A stretch of 64,000 nucleotides of DNA from Mycolicibacterium sp. lyk4-40-TYG-92 (GCF_030209435.1 NZ_JARVRX010000001.1:558001-622000), one strand, 5' to 3'. Positions 34,201-42,548 are shown, counted from the stretch's first letter. Numbers and translations are program-made. Notes: generated by a model not told the origin, from the letters alone.

Positions 34201-35323
34201 GATGGACAAGGAGACCGCGGCCCAGATCGCCGACGATCTGGCCGCGCTGGGGCAGCCGGGACCGGGCTCGGCTCGGGCCGTCCGCGGCAGCAGTGCGCAG
34301 ACCGTCGTGATCCTCGGTGCCTCGGGCATCCTGGGCACCGGGTTCGCGCAGGCGATTCTCGATCGGGCCCGTGCCGGCCTCGACCGCCCCGATGTTGTGT
34401 TCGCCGCGAGATCGCCACTGCCCGAACACGACCCGTGGTCGGGCCTGCAATCGACCGACGGTGTCGACATCGTGCGGATACCCGCCGACCCGACCGCCGC
34501 AGACCTGGATGCCCTTCTCGACGGTGTCGGCGCCCGCACCGTGGTGAACTGCATCGGTAACACGAATGTGTTGGTGCCCTACCCTCGGCTGCGGGCCGCC
34601 AACGTCTCCGCGGTGGCCGCCGTCGCCGATGCGTGTGCGCGGCGCGGCGTCGGGTTGGTGCAGCTGTCCACCTTCGTGGTGAACGCCGACGTCACTGCGG
34701 CCCGCGTGACCGACCCCCGCCATGCGCCCTACCCCTATGCCGCGTCGAAGTCGTTGGCGGAGATAGCCGTATCCCGCGCCTCGGGGGACCTGGACTTCAC
34801 GGTGGTGCGGCTGCCCAGGGTGCTCGGCGATGCCCACCAACTCGCGCGCTCCTCGGACATCCTGGTCGCGATGATCGATGCCTGCACCGCGCTGGGGGTG
34901 TGCCCGGCGGTGCCGGTGACGGAAGAGGTCACCACCGGCGTGGCCGCCGCACACAGCATCCTCGGGCTGCTTCCCAGGCTGTCGCCCGCGGTCGAGCTGG
35001 GTCGTGGCATGGCGGTCCTGCGTGGCGAAAAGGTGCCCTACACCGCGTTTCTCAGCAGCCTCGGGTTCGAGGCCATCGAGCTCGTGGAGTGGAAGGACCG
35101 GCTGGATCGCAGCGCGTGGGTCACGCGGAACCCGCAGCGATGGGCGGTCCTCGATGCATGGGTCGGGTTGGGTACCAGGTTGCGCGGCCGCACGTATGCC
35201 GACTATCTGGCCGAATATCCCACTGTGGACGTCGATTTCGCAGCTATCGAGGAATGCACCAGTGCGCCTGAGTCGCTTCGCGGTGTCTTTGGCGCTGATC
35301 AGATTGTGAGGTATGGACATTGA
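31196..35323 (+). CDS. nrp: Single-module nonribosomal peptide synthetase, C-A-T-R (isonitrile lipopeptide)
   Basis: A 1375-residue NRPS. The condensation domain (about 1-430) has an intact HHILLDG at 131-137. The adenylation domain (about 450-880) has TSGSTGQPKLVPVTH near 582 and STYGPTETTVVV near 725. The carrier domain serine is in DEGIGSLDLIRIL near 958. A terminal reductase domain starts at about 1035 with NADPH motif VILGASGILGTGF and has the YAASK active site near 1180. It should acylate one amino acid with isocyano-acyl groups and release the product reductively. M. tuberculosis Nrp (Rv0101) is about 2512 residues with two modules, so this is the shorter ScoA-like form. GTG start at 31196. 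Confidence 0.92.
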   Translation: MAASDDGRIPLSISQQNIYHGVLQDPDPALYLIGKSYRFRPLAPAAFLSALEATVLDNPIQLCVLAPPTAGDGYPELVARLRFGDIACVQPGSSRTLSETWTDGILGTPLVRYVVHTDADGQVVGMDAQTHHILLDGAATAIIEADLARHLGDAGQKPSAGAGLTALAAAHHSEHVNVAESTERHVAAVRRELTDEALRGNSAPGVADAVLGSAGRGVLRASCRVTDRAYDEIVALAEARQVPLNILVAAAATAVHASLRQNTEALLVHPVDNRFGAPELNVATCLVNSVAHPVRFRPFATVRDVVTAIDRDYVKALRRRWFREERYRRMHLAITRGAPVDALTVNYMRGRSAAELGPYLSKPPVVTDIGPVEGITVACVHDEARRTIDVAIWTRHDQPEGAGRPDVADRIVAALRSMDAHWDLPIALTVGEWSGLGADGRLDAATGIPAQPSSGPGAWFLDADLGQCRGPGVDQWVAEIISRGVDPGAVLVFVDDDSQRAVELLVACHLAGCGYSVCATPGEVAERVGAITEHWSTRALAVELTALPAELSSATRQLVEHRIGQVARDPRLGSRLAYVMPTSGSTGQPKLVPVTHGSLAIFCAAARDAYGWGPSDTILQCAPLTSDISVEEVFGALSSGARVVRSAAMRAGDLLALTRDVAAHLATVLDLPTAVWHLLCDDDAALVALGDSALRQVVIGGEAVRPAAVDKWLDSLAGQGISLVSTYGPTETTVVVTQLPIGAGELAHTRARLGHPLVPGSVFVGFGEIVVVGELVSAGYLGLDGPSFGTVRAPDGSRHRVFATGDRVTTDDAGHPVLAGRRDAVVKIAGKRFDTAELLRRLAAGPEISDVAVELTGNGLGIWFQSPQTRTGNDDPAARDRIRSVARAQGAPAFHVYGVPRIPRQPNGKVDRAKLPVEIEVPRADAGVDPRAVDLAEMWSRRLGRPLGPDSSLLDEGIGSLDLIRILPETRRFLDWQLSILDLIGADCAAGIVARRPDTDSWMDKETAAQIADDLAALGQPGPGSARAVRGSSAQTVVILGASGILGTGFAQAILDRARAGLDRPDVVFAARSPLPEHDPWSGLQSTDGVDIVRIPADPTAADLDALLDGVGARTVVNCIGNTNVLVPYPRLRAANVSAVAAVADACARRGVGLVQLSTFVVNADVTAARVTDPRHAPYPYAASKSLAEIAVSRASGDLDFTVVRLPRVLGDAHQLARSSDILVAMIDACTALGVCPAVPVTEEVTTGVAAAHSILGLLPRLSPAVELGRGMAVLRGEKVPYTAFLSSLGFEAIELVEWKDRLDRSAWVTRNPQRWAVLDAWVGLGTRLRGRTYADYLAEYPTVDVDFAAIEECTSAPESLRGVFGADQIVRYGH

Positions 35324-35649
35324 CTGATGTGACCGCGGCCGGGCACGAGGCACCGAGCACCGGCGCCATCCATCTCGACATCACCGGAATGTCGTGCGGC
35401 ATGTGTTCCCGGCGCGTGCAGAAAGCGCTCAACAAGATCGACGGCGTGCACGCATCGGTCAGTTTCGCCACCAAGACCGCGACCGTCGAGACCAATGGTG
35501 ACGTCAGCCCGGTCGAACTGTGCGACGCCGTGGCGGCAGCGGGCTACGGCGCCGCCCCGCGCGCCGGGGCACCCGTGGTGGCCGGTTCGACGCGCGGCCC
35601 GTTGCAACGGCTCGTCGGCGGCCTGCTCGGCCGGACGTCGTCCCACTGA
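35320..35649 (+). CDS. HMA-domain metal-binding protein, CtpB amino-terminus-like
   Basis: A 109-residue protein with one heavy-metal-associated domain (about residues 15-80). It has the metal-binding motif GMSCGMCSRRV and the ferredoxin-like fold pattern LNKIDGVHASVSFATKTATV and AAAGYGAAP. These segments closely resemble the amino-terminal HMA domain of mycobacterial P1B ATPases CtpA/CtpB as I recall them, but no transmembrane or ATPase part follows. The TTG at 35320 overlaps the NRPS stop by 4 bp; a GTG at 35329 is an alternative. In M. tuberculosis ctpB lies near nrp, so this may be a relic or a repurposed domain. Copper(I) is the likely metal by family. Confidence 0.87.
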   Translation: MTDVTAAGHEAPSTGAIHLDITGMSCGMCSRRVQKALNKIDGVHASVSFATKTATVETNGDVSPVELCDAVAAAGYGAAPRAGAPVVAGSTRGPLQRLVGGLLGRTSSH

Positions 35650-35671
35650 CAGGCTTGTCCTAATTTGTGGG

Positions 35672-35695
35672 CCCCGTGGCGTAGACGCCATGGGG
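35672..35695 (+). terminator. Hairpin after the INLP operon
   Basis: CCCCGTGGCG-TAGA-CGCCATGGGG forms a 10-bp stem with one G-T wobble and a 4-base loop. It lies 22 bp after the HMA gene stop and before the GlxA gene. No U-tract follows. It probably ends the INLP transcript and separates it from the regulator pair. Confidence 0.55.
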
Positions 35696-35717
35696 TGAGG
35701 CGTCGCACGATAGAGGC

Positions 35718-36713
35718 GTGACGCGATCTGTGGTGCTGCTCGGCTTTCGCGGGGTGCAGGCCCTCGACGTCGTCGGCCCGTTCGAGGTGTTCACCGGGGC
35801 GACGCTGCAGCTGGCCGCGATGGGACGCGGGAACGACGGCTACGCGCCGGTCCTGACCGCTGTTGACGGCGGACCCGTCGCCACCTTGACCGGGCTCGAG
35901 TTCGTGGCTAAGCCGCCGCCAGACCCGACCGAACCGATCGACACCATCGTGCTGCCCGGCGGTATGGGGGTCGACGAAGCCCGGGCGAACCCTGCCGTCA
36001 TCGACTGGATTCGCGCCGCCGCACCGCACGCGCGCCGCATCGTCAGCGTCTGCAACGGCGCGTTCCTGGCCGCGGAGGCCGGCCTGCTCGACGGCTGCTC
36101 GGCCACCACCCACTGGGCCTCGGCGGACAAGCTCGCCGGCGAATTCCCCTGCATCGCCGTCGATCCCGATCCGATCTTCGTCCGCAGCTCCGAGCAGGTG
36201 TGGACGGCGGCGGGCGTGACCGCGGGCATCGACCTGGCACTGGCGCTCGTCGAAGACGACTACGGCACCGACGTCGCCCAGAACGTCGCCCGCTGGCTGG
36301 TGCTGTACCTGCGCCGGCCCGGCGGGCAGACGCAGTTCGCGCCGCCGGTCTGGATGCCGCGCGCCAAGCGGGAGCCGATCCGCGACGTGCAGGAGCTCAT
36401 CGAAGCCGAACCCGCCGGGGCACACAGTGTTCCGGAGCTGGCGCGCGCCGCCGCGATGAGCCCGCGGCACTTCACCCGCACCTTCACCGCCGAGGTGGGG
36501 GAGCCGCCCGCGGCCTACGTCGAGCGGGTCCGCACCGACGCGGCCCGCCGGCAGCTCACCGAGACCGACGACACCGTCACCGCCATCGCGGCCCGCTGCG
36601 GCTTCGGCAGCGCCGAGACGCTGCGCCGCAGTTTCGTTCGGCGCGTTGGGGTTTCACCGGACCAGTACCGCAAGTCGTTCGCGCACGCGAGACGCACCGA
36701 AACAGTTGCTTAG
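35718..36713 (+). CDS. GlxA family AraC-type regulator with DJ-1/PfpI domain
   Basis: A 331-residue regulator. Residues 1-190 form a DJ-1/PfpI-like domain (VVLLGFRGVQALDVVGPFEV, the nucleophile-elbow cysteine in SVCNGAFLAAEAGLL, and TAAGVTAGIDLALAL). Residues 220-325 form an AraC-type double helix-turn-helix (SVPELARAAAMSPRHFTRTF and TVTAIAARCGFGSAETLRR). The GTG at 35718 follows CACGAT by six bases, a weak leaderless signal. It lies 9 bp upstream of a second DJ-1-type gene and probably regulates it. The inducer is unknown. Confidence 0.88.
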   Translation: MTRSVVLLGFRGVQALDVVGPFEVFTGATLQLAAMGRGNDGYAPVLTAVDGGPVATLTGLEFVAKPPPDPTEPIDTIVLPGGMGVDEARANPAVIDWIRAAAPHARRIVSVCNGAFLAAEAGLLDGCSATTHWASADKLAGEFPCIAVDPDPIFVRSSEQVWTAAGVTAGIDLALALVEDDYGTDVAQNVARWLVLYLRRPGGQTQFAPPVWMPRAKREPIRDVQELIEAEPAGAHSVPELARAAAMSPRHFTRTFTAEVGEPPAAYVERVRTDAARRQLTETDDTVTAIAARCGFGSAETLRRSFVRRVGVSPDQYRKSFAHARRTETVA

Positions 36714-36722
36714 GGAGAGATC

Positions 36723-37436
36723 ATGCAGGTCGCCATCGTGCTGTACCCGGGGTTCACGGCCCTCGACTTCATCGGGCCCTATGAGTCGTTGCGCTGGCTG
36801 CCGGACACCGAGGTCCGGTTCGTCTGGCACGAGCCCGGCCCGATCGTCGCCGACTCCGGCGTGCTGCTCGTGGGTGCCACCCACGCGTTCCGCGAGACCC
36901 CGTCGCCCGACATCATCCTGATCCCGGGCGGCTTCAGCACCCTGGAGCACGCCCGCGACGAGACGCTGTTGGACTGGCTGCGGCGGGCCCACGAGACCAC
37001 GACGTGGACGGCCTCGGTGTGCTCGGGTTCGGTGATTCTGGGCGCCTCGGGCCTGCTGAAGGGCAAGCGCGCGACGTCACACTGGGCGGCCGTGCAACTG
37101 CTGCGCACGTTCGGCGTCGAACCCGTCACCGATGAGCGCATCGTGCAGTCGGCCGACCGCATCGTCACCTGTGCGGGCGTCTCGGCCGGCATCGACCTCG
37201 GCCTGTGGCTGGCCGCGCAGATCGGCGGCGAGGAGAAGGCCAAGGCCATCCAGCTGTCCATGGAGTACGACCCGCAGCCGCCGTTCGACTCCGGCCACAT
37301 GTCGAAGGCCTCGGCGGCCACCAAGGCCAGTGCGGCAGCCCTGATGTCCCGCGAGCTCCTCAAACCGACGGCACTCAAGCACACCACGGCACTGCTGTGG
37401 GACCAGGCGCTCAAAAAGGTCCGTTCGCGCCGCTGA
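36723..37436 (+). CDS. DJ-1/PfpI family protein, isonitrile hydratase-like
   Basis: A 237-residue DJ-1/PfpI protein. It resembles Pseudomonas isonitrile hydratase (InhA), which hydrates isonitriles to N-formamides. Shared stretches as I recall them are LDFIGPYESL with the conserved Asp15, WHEPGPIVADSG, and SVCSGSVILGASGLLKGKRATSHW with nucleophile Cys100. AGVSAGIDLGLWLAAQIGG and LSMEYDPQPPFDSG are also shared. InhA has Thr after the cysteine where this protein has Ser101. GGGAGAG precedes the ATG. It stands 1.4 kb downstream of an isonitrile biosynthetic cluster, but this family is widespread and the link is an inference. Confidence 0.75.
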   Translation: MQVAIVLYPGFTALDFIGPYESLRWLPDTEVRFVWHEPGPIVADSGVLLVGATHAFRETPSPDIILIPGGFSTLEHARDETLLDWLRRAHETTTWTASVCSGSVILGASGLLKGKRATSHWAAVQLLRTFGVEPVTDERIVQSADRIVTCAGVSAGIDLGLWLAAQIGGEEKAKAIQLSMEYDPQPPFDSGHMSKASAATKASAAALMSRELLKPTALKHTTALLWDQALKKVRSRR

Positions 37437-37442
37437 CCTCGC

Positions 37443-37491
37443 GATTTGTGCACGATTGTGCGCGCCGGCCGCGGAGAATCGTGCACAAATC
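37443..37491. repeat. Inverted repeat between the DJ-1 gene and bpoC
   Basis: GATTTGTGCACGATT (37443-37457) and its perfect complement (37477-37491) are separated by a GC-rich 19-base loop. It lies just after the DJ-1 stop and upstream of the bpoC -10, so it can terminate the island transcript or mask the bpoC promoter. It marks the right edge of the island. Confidence 0.7.
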
Positions 37492-37514
37492 CCGGGTCCA
37501 GTAACCTCGGCCGG

Positions 37515-38303
37515 GTGAATCTGGCATACGACGACCGCGGCGGTACCGGCGATCCGGTGCTGTTCATCGCAGGCCGAGGCGGCGCCGGCCGCACCTGGCA
37601 CCTCCATCAGGTGCCGGCGTTCCAGCGGGCCGGTTTCCGCTGCATCACCTTCGACAACCGCGGCATCGGCGCCACCGAGAACGCCATCGGCTTCTCCACC
37701 GATCAGGCGGTCGCGGACACGGCGTCGCTGATCAACAAGGTCGTCGGCGGCCCGGTGCGCGTCGTCGGGGTGTCCATGGGGTCGTTCATCGCCCAGGAGC
37801 TCATGGTCGCCCGGCCCGAGCTGGTGTCCTCGGCGGTGCTCATGGCGACGCGCGGCCGGGAGGACCGGGCCCGCACGTTCTTCCGTGAGGCCGAACGGGC
37901 GCTGCTGGCCTCGGGTATCGAGCTGCCACCCGAGGTGGACGCGAAAAACCGGCTGCTGGAGAACTTTTCGCCCAAGACCCTGAACGACGACCGCGCCGTC
38001 CAGGACTGGATCGAGATGTTCACCATGTGGCCGACCAAGCCGACGCCGGGCCTGCGGGCTCAGCTTGCCGTCGCACCGGAGACCAACCGGCTGCCGGCCT
38101 ACCGCCAGATCGCGGTGCCCGTGCAGGTGATCGGGTTCGCCGACGACGTCGTCCTGCCGCCGCACCTGTCCAAGGAGGTGGCCGACGCGATCCCGCTGGG
38201 CCGCTACCTGGAAATCCCCGATGCCGGGCACCTCGGCTTCATCGAGCGTCCCGACGCGGTGAACACCGCGATGTTGGAATTCTTCGCCGCCAACCCGGTG
38301 TGA
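37515..38303 (+). CDS. bpoC: Alpha/beta hydrolase BpoC (Rv0554-like)
   Basis: A 262-residue alpha/beta hydrolase. The oxyanion region is FIAGRGGAGRTW and the nucleophile Ser is in VVGVSMGSFIAQELM; the acid is likely in GFADDVVLP and the histidine in DAGHLGFIERP. It is called a bromoperoxidase-like protein in M. tuberculosis (Rv0554). It sits between menC and menD, and a role in the SHCHC synthase (MenH) step has been considered for such genes. The GTG at 37515 follows TAACCT (37502-37507) by seven bases, a leaderless start, and gives the amino terminus NLAYDDRG expected from Rv0554. Confidence 0.88.
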   Translation: MNLAYDDRGGTGDPVLFIAGRGGAGRTWHLHQVPAFQRAGFRCITFDNRGIGATENAIGFSTDQAVADTASLINKVVGGPVRVVGVSMGSFIAQELMVARPELVSSAVLMATRGREDRARTFFREAERALLASGIELPPEVDAKNRLLENFSPKTLNDDRAVQDWIEMFTMWPTKPTPGLRAQLAVAPETNRLPAYRQIAVPVQVIGFADDVVLPPHLSKEVADAIPLGRYLEIPDAGHLGFIERPDAVNTAMLEFFAANPV

Positions 38304-38315
38304 CACGCTGTAGTT

Positions 38316-39953
38316 ATGAACCCGTCGACCATTCAGGCGCGGGTCGTCGTCGACGAACTGATTCGCGGCGGCGTCCGCGATGTGGTGCTGTGCCCCGGTT
38401 CGCGTAACGCGCCGCTGGCATTCGCCCTGGCAGACGCCGACCGCGCCGGCCGCTTGCGGCTGCATGTCCGCATCGACGAACGCACCGCCGGCTACCTGGC
38501 CGTCGGCCTCGCGGTCTCCGCCGGTTCGCCCGTGTGCATCGCGATGACGTCGGGCACCGCGGTGGCGAACCTCGGTCCGGCTGTGATCGAGGCCAACTAC
38601 GCCCGGGTTCCGCTGATCGTGCTCAGCGCCAACCGGCCCTACGAACTGCTGGGCACCGGCGCGAACCAGACCATGGAGCAGCTCGGCTATTTCGGCAACC
38701 AGGTGCGGGCCACCATCAGCCTCGGGCTGGCCGAGTCGACGGCGGACGTGGCCGCGGCCAACGCCCAGTGGCGGTCGGCGACGTGTCGGGTCCTGGCGGC
38801 CGCCAAGGGTTCTCGTACCGCCAACGCCGGGCCGGTGCAGTTCGACATTCCGTTGCGGGAGCCGCTGGTGCCCGACACCGGGAATGACGAACCGTACTGC
38901 CCTGACGGCCGTCCCGACGGCCGGCCCTGGACCTACACCCCGCCCGTCACGTTCGACCAGCCCCTCGAGATCGACCTGACGGCCGACACCGTCGTCATCG
39001 CCGGCCACGGCGCGGGCCGCCACGAGAACCTCGCGCACCTGCCGACCGTCGCCGAACCGACCGCGCCGCCGGCCGACAACCCACTGCACCCGCTGGCGTT
39101 GTCGCTGGTCCGGCCGCACCAGGTGATCATGCTGGGCCGGCCCACGCTGCACCGGCCGGTGTCGGCGCTGCTCGCCGACCCGTCGGTGCCCGTCTACGCC
39201 CTGACCACCGGCCCGCGCTGGCCCGACGTGTCCGGCAATTCGCAGGCCACCGGCACCCGGGCCATCACGTCGGGGACGCCGGATCCGTCCTGGCTCGAGA
39301 AGTGTGCCGAAGCCAACAGCCGTGCCGAGCACGCCGTGCGTGACCAGCTCACGGCCTACGAACTGACCACCGGCCTGCACGTGGCGGCCGCTGTCGCGGA
39401 CGGACTGCAGCCCGGCGACCAGCTGGTGCTCGGCGCCTCGAACCCGGTGCGGGACGCCGCGCTCGTCGGGCTGAACGCGCACGGCATCTCGGTGCGGTCC
39501 AACCGCGGCGTCGCCGGCATCGACGGCACGGTGTCGACGGCCATCGGCGCCGCGCTCGCCCACACCTCGGGCCGGACCGTCGCGCTCATCGGTGACCTGA
39601 CCTTCGTCCACGACAGCTCGGGGCTGCTGATCGGCCCCACCGAACCGACGCCGAAGGCGCTGACCATCGTGGTCTCCAACGACAACGGCGGCGGCATCTT
39701 CGAATTGCTGGAGCAGGGCGATCCCCGGTTCTCCGACGTGTCGTCGCGCATCTTCGGCACCCCGCACGACGTCGACGTCGCGGCCCTGTGCCGGGCGTAC
39801 CACGTCGAGTGCCGGCAGGTGGAGGCCGACGGGCTGGCTGCCGCGCTGCGCGAACCGTTCGAGGGGATGCGCGTGCTGGAGGTCAAGGCCGACCGGTCCA
39901 CGCTGCGGTCGCTGCACGCTTCGATACGGGCGGCGATCAAGGCCGCTCCGTGA
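38316..39953 (+). CDS. menD: SEPHCHC synthase MenD
   Basis: A 545-residue thiamine diphosphate enzyme that joins isochorismate and 2-oxoglutarate, the first committed step of menaquinone synthesis. The amino-terminal domain has [16 protein letters not shown] and the family's catalytic region [13 protein letters not shown]. The ThDP/Mg binding region is [13 protein letters not shown] followed by [16 protein letters not shown]. The length agrees with Rv0555. It lies 12 bp after bpoC and overlaps the next gene by 4 bp. Confidence 0.96.
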   Translation: MNPSTIQARVVVDELIRGGVRDVVLCPGSRNAPLAFALADADRAGRLRLHVRIDERTAGYLAVGLAVSAGSPVCIAMTSGTAVANLGPAVIEANYARVPLIVLSANRPYELLGTGANQTMEQLGYFGNQVRATISLGLAESTADVAAANAQWRSATCRVLAAAKGSRTANAGPVQFDIPLREPLVPDTGNDEPYCPDGRPDGRPWTYTPPVTFDQPLEIDLTADTVVIAGHGAGRHENLAHLPTVAEPTAPPADNPLHPLALSLVRPHQVIMLGRPTLHRPVSALLADPSVPVYALTTGPRWPDVSGNSQATGTRAITSGTPDPSWLEKCAEANSRAEHAVRDQLTAYELTTGLHVAAAVADGLQPGDQLVLGASNPVRDAALVGLNAHGISVRSNRGVAGIDGTVSTAIGAALAHTSGRTVALIGDLTFVHDSSGLLIGPTEPTPKALTIVVSNDNGGGIFELLEQGDPRFSDVSSRIFGTPHDVDVAALCRAYHVECRQVEADGLAAALREPFEGMRVLEVKADRSTLRSLHASIRAAIKAAP

Positions 39954-40453
39954 TCTCCGAACACCTGCGCTGCAGGTTGAACACGTTGTGGGACAACCTG
40001 ATTCTGCGGCTCTTCGGCGACGGCAAGGAGACCCGGTCGCAGCGCGTCATCCGCCGGATCCGGATCGGCATCGTCATCATGGCCTGCCTGGTGACCCTGC
40101 AGTCGGTGCTGTTGGTGCTCGGTGCGTGGCGCAATGACCAGCAGATCGAGCACAACATGGGCACGGCGGCCGCGGAGGTGCTGTCCGCGGGTCCGCGGCG
40201 CTCCACCATCGAGTTCGTCACCCCCGACCGCGTCACCTACCGGCCCGAGCTCGGCGTGCTGTACCCGTCCGAGCTGGAAACCGGGATGCGCATCTACGTC
40301 GAGTACGACCGCAGCAACCCGGACCTGGTGCGGGTGCAGAACCGTAACGCGTCGCTGGCCGTCATCCCGGCCGGATCGATCGCCGTGGTGGGCTGGCTGG
40401 TCGCCGGTGCGCTGCTCGGCATCGTGACCCTCGTGCAGCGCCGGCTCGGTTAG
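39950..40453 (+). CDS. DUF3592-type membrane protein (Rv0556-like)
   Basis: A 167-residue protein started at the GTG at 39950, which overlaps the menD stop as GTGA. Two hydrophobic helices (about residues 37-60 and 138-160) enclose an extracytoplasmic beta-rich loop ([20 protein letters not shown]), the layout of DUF3592 proteins. Its role is unknown. It occupies the place of Rv0556, between menD and mgtA. Its stop overlaps the convergent thioredoxin-like gene by 4 bp. Confidence 0.8.
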   Translation: MISEHLRCRLNTLWDNLILRLFGDGKETRSQRVIRRIRIGIVIMACLVTLQSVLLVLGAWRNDQQIEHNMGTAAAEVLSAGPRRSTIEFVTPDRVTYRPELGVLYPSELETGMRIYVEYDRSNPDLVRVQNRNASLAVIPAGSIAVVGWLVAGALLGIVTLVQRRLG

Positions 40454-41136
40454 AGGGTCTGCCCGCCTCCGGTGAGCTTCGCCAGCCACCCGGTTTCCTG
40501 GATGTCCACCACGGTGTTGCCGGTCAGGTCATACACAGTGGGCGTACCCGCGTCACCATCGCGGATTTCTTGCAGCCGGGTCTCATTGGCCTGCGTCATC
40601 GCGTCGGTGTCGACGGCTTTCTCGCCGACCTGGATGGTGGCCACGGCCTCGGAGCTGACGCCCGCGTCGGCGGCCCAGCCCGCGAGCTGACCGTCCGAGG
40701 GGGCCGACCCGCCCGGATTCTGGTGGCCCCACAGCGTCTCGACGTAAGCCTGCAGTGCCGGCGCGGACGTGCCGTGTGCGGCGGCCAGGAACATCGCATT
40801 GGCGACCTTGGCCGAATAGCCTTGCCCGGTGTCCAGGAAGGTCACCGGGCGGTAGGTGACGGTCAGCAAGCCGAGGGTGATCAGGCTCTTCATCTCCGGC
40901 CCGTCGGTGTCCTGCAGGTGCGCGCAGTGGGTGCACTGCGGCTCGGTGTACACCTCGATCTGCGCGGGGGCGTCGGGCCGGCCCGCGATGATGCCAAAGC
41001 CGTCCGCGGTGATGGACACGCCCGGCAGATCCGGGTCCCGCAGTGCCGATCCGGTGACGGTGCGCCCACAGCCGGTGAACACGAGGAGCACGACCAAGGC
41101 GCTGGCTACTACCGGGATCAGCCGAGGTAGACGCAT
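40450..41136 (-). CDS. Thioredoxin-fold (DsbA-like) lipoprotein
   Basis: A 228-residue exported protein. It has a lipoprotein signal (hydrophobic core [10 protein letters not shown], lipobox FTGC near residues 20-23). The mature domain begins [25 protein letters not shown] and has the redox motif CTHC. A later [10 protein letters not shown] holds the cis-proline. This fits DsbA/DsbG-type oxidoreductases acting outside the membrane. It is not part of the M. tuberculosis men locus as I remember it. It overlaps the convergent Rv0556-like gene by 4 bp, so transcription from each side runs into the other. Confidence 0.83.
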   Translation of the reverse strand: MRLPRLIPVVASALVVLLVFTGCGRTVTGSALRDPDLPGVSITADGFGIIAGRPDAPAQIEVYTEPQCTHCAHLQDTDGPEMKSLITLGLLTVTYRPVTFLDTGQGYSAKVANAMFLAAAHGTSAPALQAYVETLWGHQNPGGSAPSDGQLAGWAADAGVSSEAVATIQVGEKAVDTDAMTQANETRLQEIRDGDAGTPTVYDLTGNTVVDIQETGWLAKLTGGGQTL

Positions 41137-41258
41137 GCCGGCCCCTTTCTCACCCCGGTCCGGAAGACGATACCGGGGGTACCCGAGTTGTGCGGGTCTT
41201 CGCGTCGCGTACCCCTGTCGGTCACCTGTCGGTCAGGCTGCGCTGCCAGCCTGCAGGT

Positions 41259-42386
41259 GTGCGAGTTGCGATCGTGGCGGAGTCCTTTCTCCCGAATGTC
41301 AACGGCGTCACCAATTCGGTGCTCCGGGTGCTGGAGCACCTCCACCGGAATGGCCATCAGGCGCTGGTCATCGCGCCCGACACGCCTCGGGGTGAAAAGC
41401 CCGCAGACACCTTCCACGGCGATGTGCCCGTGCACCGCATTCCGTCCCGGATGTTCCCGAAGGTGACGTCGTTGCCGCTGGGGGTGCCGCGGCCGCGAAT
41501 GGTGCGGGTACTGCGCGATTTTCGGCCTGATGTCGTGCACCTGGCCTCGCCCGCACTGCTGGGCTACGGCGGGCTGCACGCCGCGCGCTTCCTCGGTATC
41601 CCGACCGTCGCGGTGTTCCAGACCGACATCGCCGGTTTCGCGCAGAGCTACGGCGTCGGCATGATGACGAAAACCGCATGGGCCTGGAACCGGCATCTGC
41701 ACTCGCGCGCCGACCGGACCCTCGCGCCGTCCAGTGCGACGATGGAAGACCTTGTCACCCATCGGATTCCGCGCGTGCACAAGTGGGGCCGCGGCGTCGA
41801 CGTCACCGGTTTCGCGCCGTCGGCGCGCAGTGCCGCGCTGCGGGCGCAGTGGTCGCCCGAGGGCAAGCCGGTGGTGGGTTTCGTCGGCCGGCTGGCCCCG
41901 GAGAAGCATGTGGAACGGCTGGCCGCGCTGGCCGGGCGGGACGACCTGCAGCTCGTGGTGGTCGGCGAGGGCATCGACCAGCCCAAGCTCGAAAAACTTC
42001 TGCCCACAGCGGTTTTCACCGGCGCGCTGTACGGCAGGGAACTGGCCACGGCGTACGCCAGCATGGACGTTTTCGTGCACCCGGGGGAGCACGAGACGTT
42101 CTGTCAGGCGGTCCAGGAGGCCATGGCGTCGGGCCTGCCGGTCATCGCGCCGGACGCGGGTGGCCCGCGCGACCTGGTGACACCCATGCACACCGGATTG
42201 CTGTTGCCGGTAGCGGATTTCGAGGGGTCGCTGCCGGCCGCCGTCGATCACCTGCTCGCCGAGCGGTCGCGCTACTCGCTCGCCGCGCGGCGCAGCGTGC
42301 TGGGCCGCACCTGGCCCGCCGTGTGCGACGAACTGCTCGGCCACTACGCCGCCGTGCTCGGCGAGCGCCGCGCCCTCGCGGCCTAG
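41259..42386 (+). CDS. mgtA: GDP-mannose-dependent alpha-mannosyltransferase MgtA
   Basis: A 375-residue GT4 glycosyltransferase of GT-B fold. The amino terminus [20 protein letters not shown] is nearly that of Rv0557. The donor-site region has [17 protein letters not shown] and the EX7E-type [20 protein letters not shown]. MgtA transfers mannose to glucuronosyl diacylglycerol; it was once called PimB. The GTG at 41259 was chosen by homology; an in-frame GTG at 41190 would add 23 residues. No clear ribosome site or -10 settles it. Confidence 0.9.
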   Translation: MRVAIVAESFLPNVNGVTNSVLRVLEHLHRNGHQALVIAPDTPRGEKPADTFHGDVPVHRIPSRMFPKVTSLPLGVPRPRMVRVLRDFRPDVVHLASPALLGYGGLHAARFLGIPTVAVFQTDIAGFAQSYGVGMMTKTAWAWNRHLHSRADRTLAPSSATMEDLVTHRIPRVHKWGRGVDVTGFAPSARSAALRAQWSPEGKPVVGFVGRLAPEKHVERLAALAGRDDLQLVVVGEGIDQPKLEKLLPTAVFTGALYGRELATAYASMDVFVHPGEHETFCQAVQEAMASGLPVIAPDAGGPRDLVTPMHTGLLLPVADFEGSLPAAVDHLLAERSRYSLAARRSVLGRTWPAVCDELLGHYAAVLGERRALAA

Positions 42387-42420
42387 TTGTCTCCCGCGAG
42401 CCCCCTTTGCGGCTACCTCC

Positions 42421-42548
42421 CGCGAGCGGCCGTGTTTGTACGGCAACACACCGTATTTGGTGTACATAAACGTGCCTCTCGCGGCCGGCGAGCGCGACAT
42501 ATTTACATACCCTGACCGGCGTTTCGTGTGCAAACACGCACGCTCGCG
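42421..42548. repeat. Intergenic palindromic element with CGCGAG motifs
   Basis: The 180-bp gap between mgtA and the small minus-strand gene holds no gene. Outer arms at 42421-42438 (starting CGCGAGCGGCCGTGTTTG) and 42531-42548 pair at 16 of 18 positions. Inside are TACGG-CAACACA-CCGTA (42439-42455) and another CGCGGCCGGCGAGCGCG block. The CGCGAG/CTCGCG word recurs at least four times. It is probably one copy of a dispersed mycobacterial palindromic repeat and may terminate both convergent genes. Confidence 0.6.

Noticed and set aside
31196..35323. NRPS as a truncated or frameshifted two-module gene
   Set aside because: No remnant of a second module is found before or after it, all domain motifs are intact in one frame, and the domain order is complete (C-A-T-R) as in ScoA.
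25400..37491. Integrase, transposase or tRNA attachment site for the island
   Set aside because: No such gene and no flanking direct repeats were seen. The only tRNA in the window is at 61564, far away. The route of insertion is unknown.
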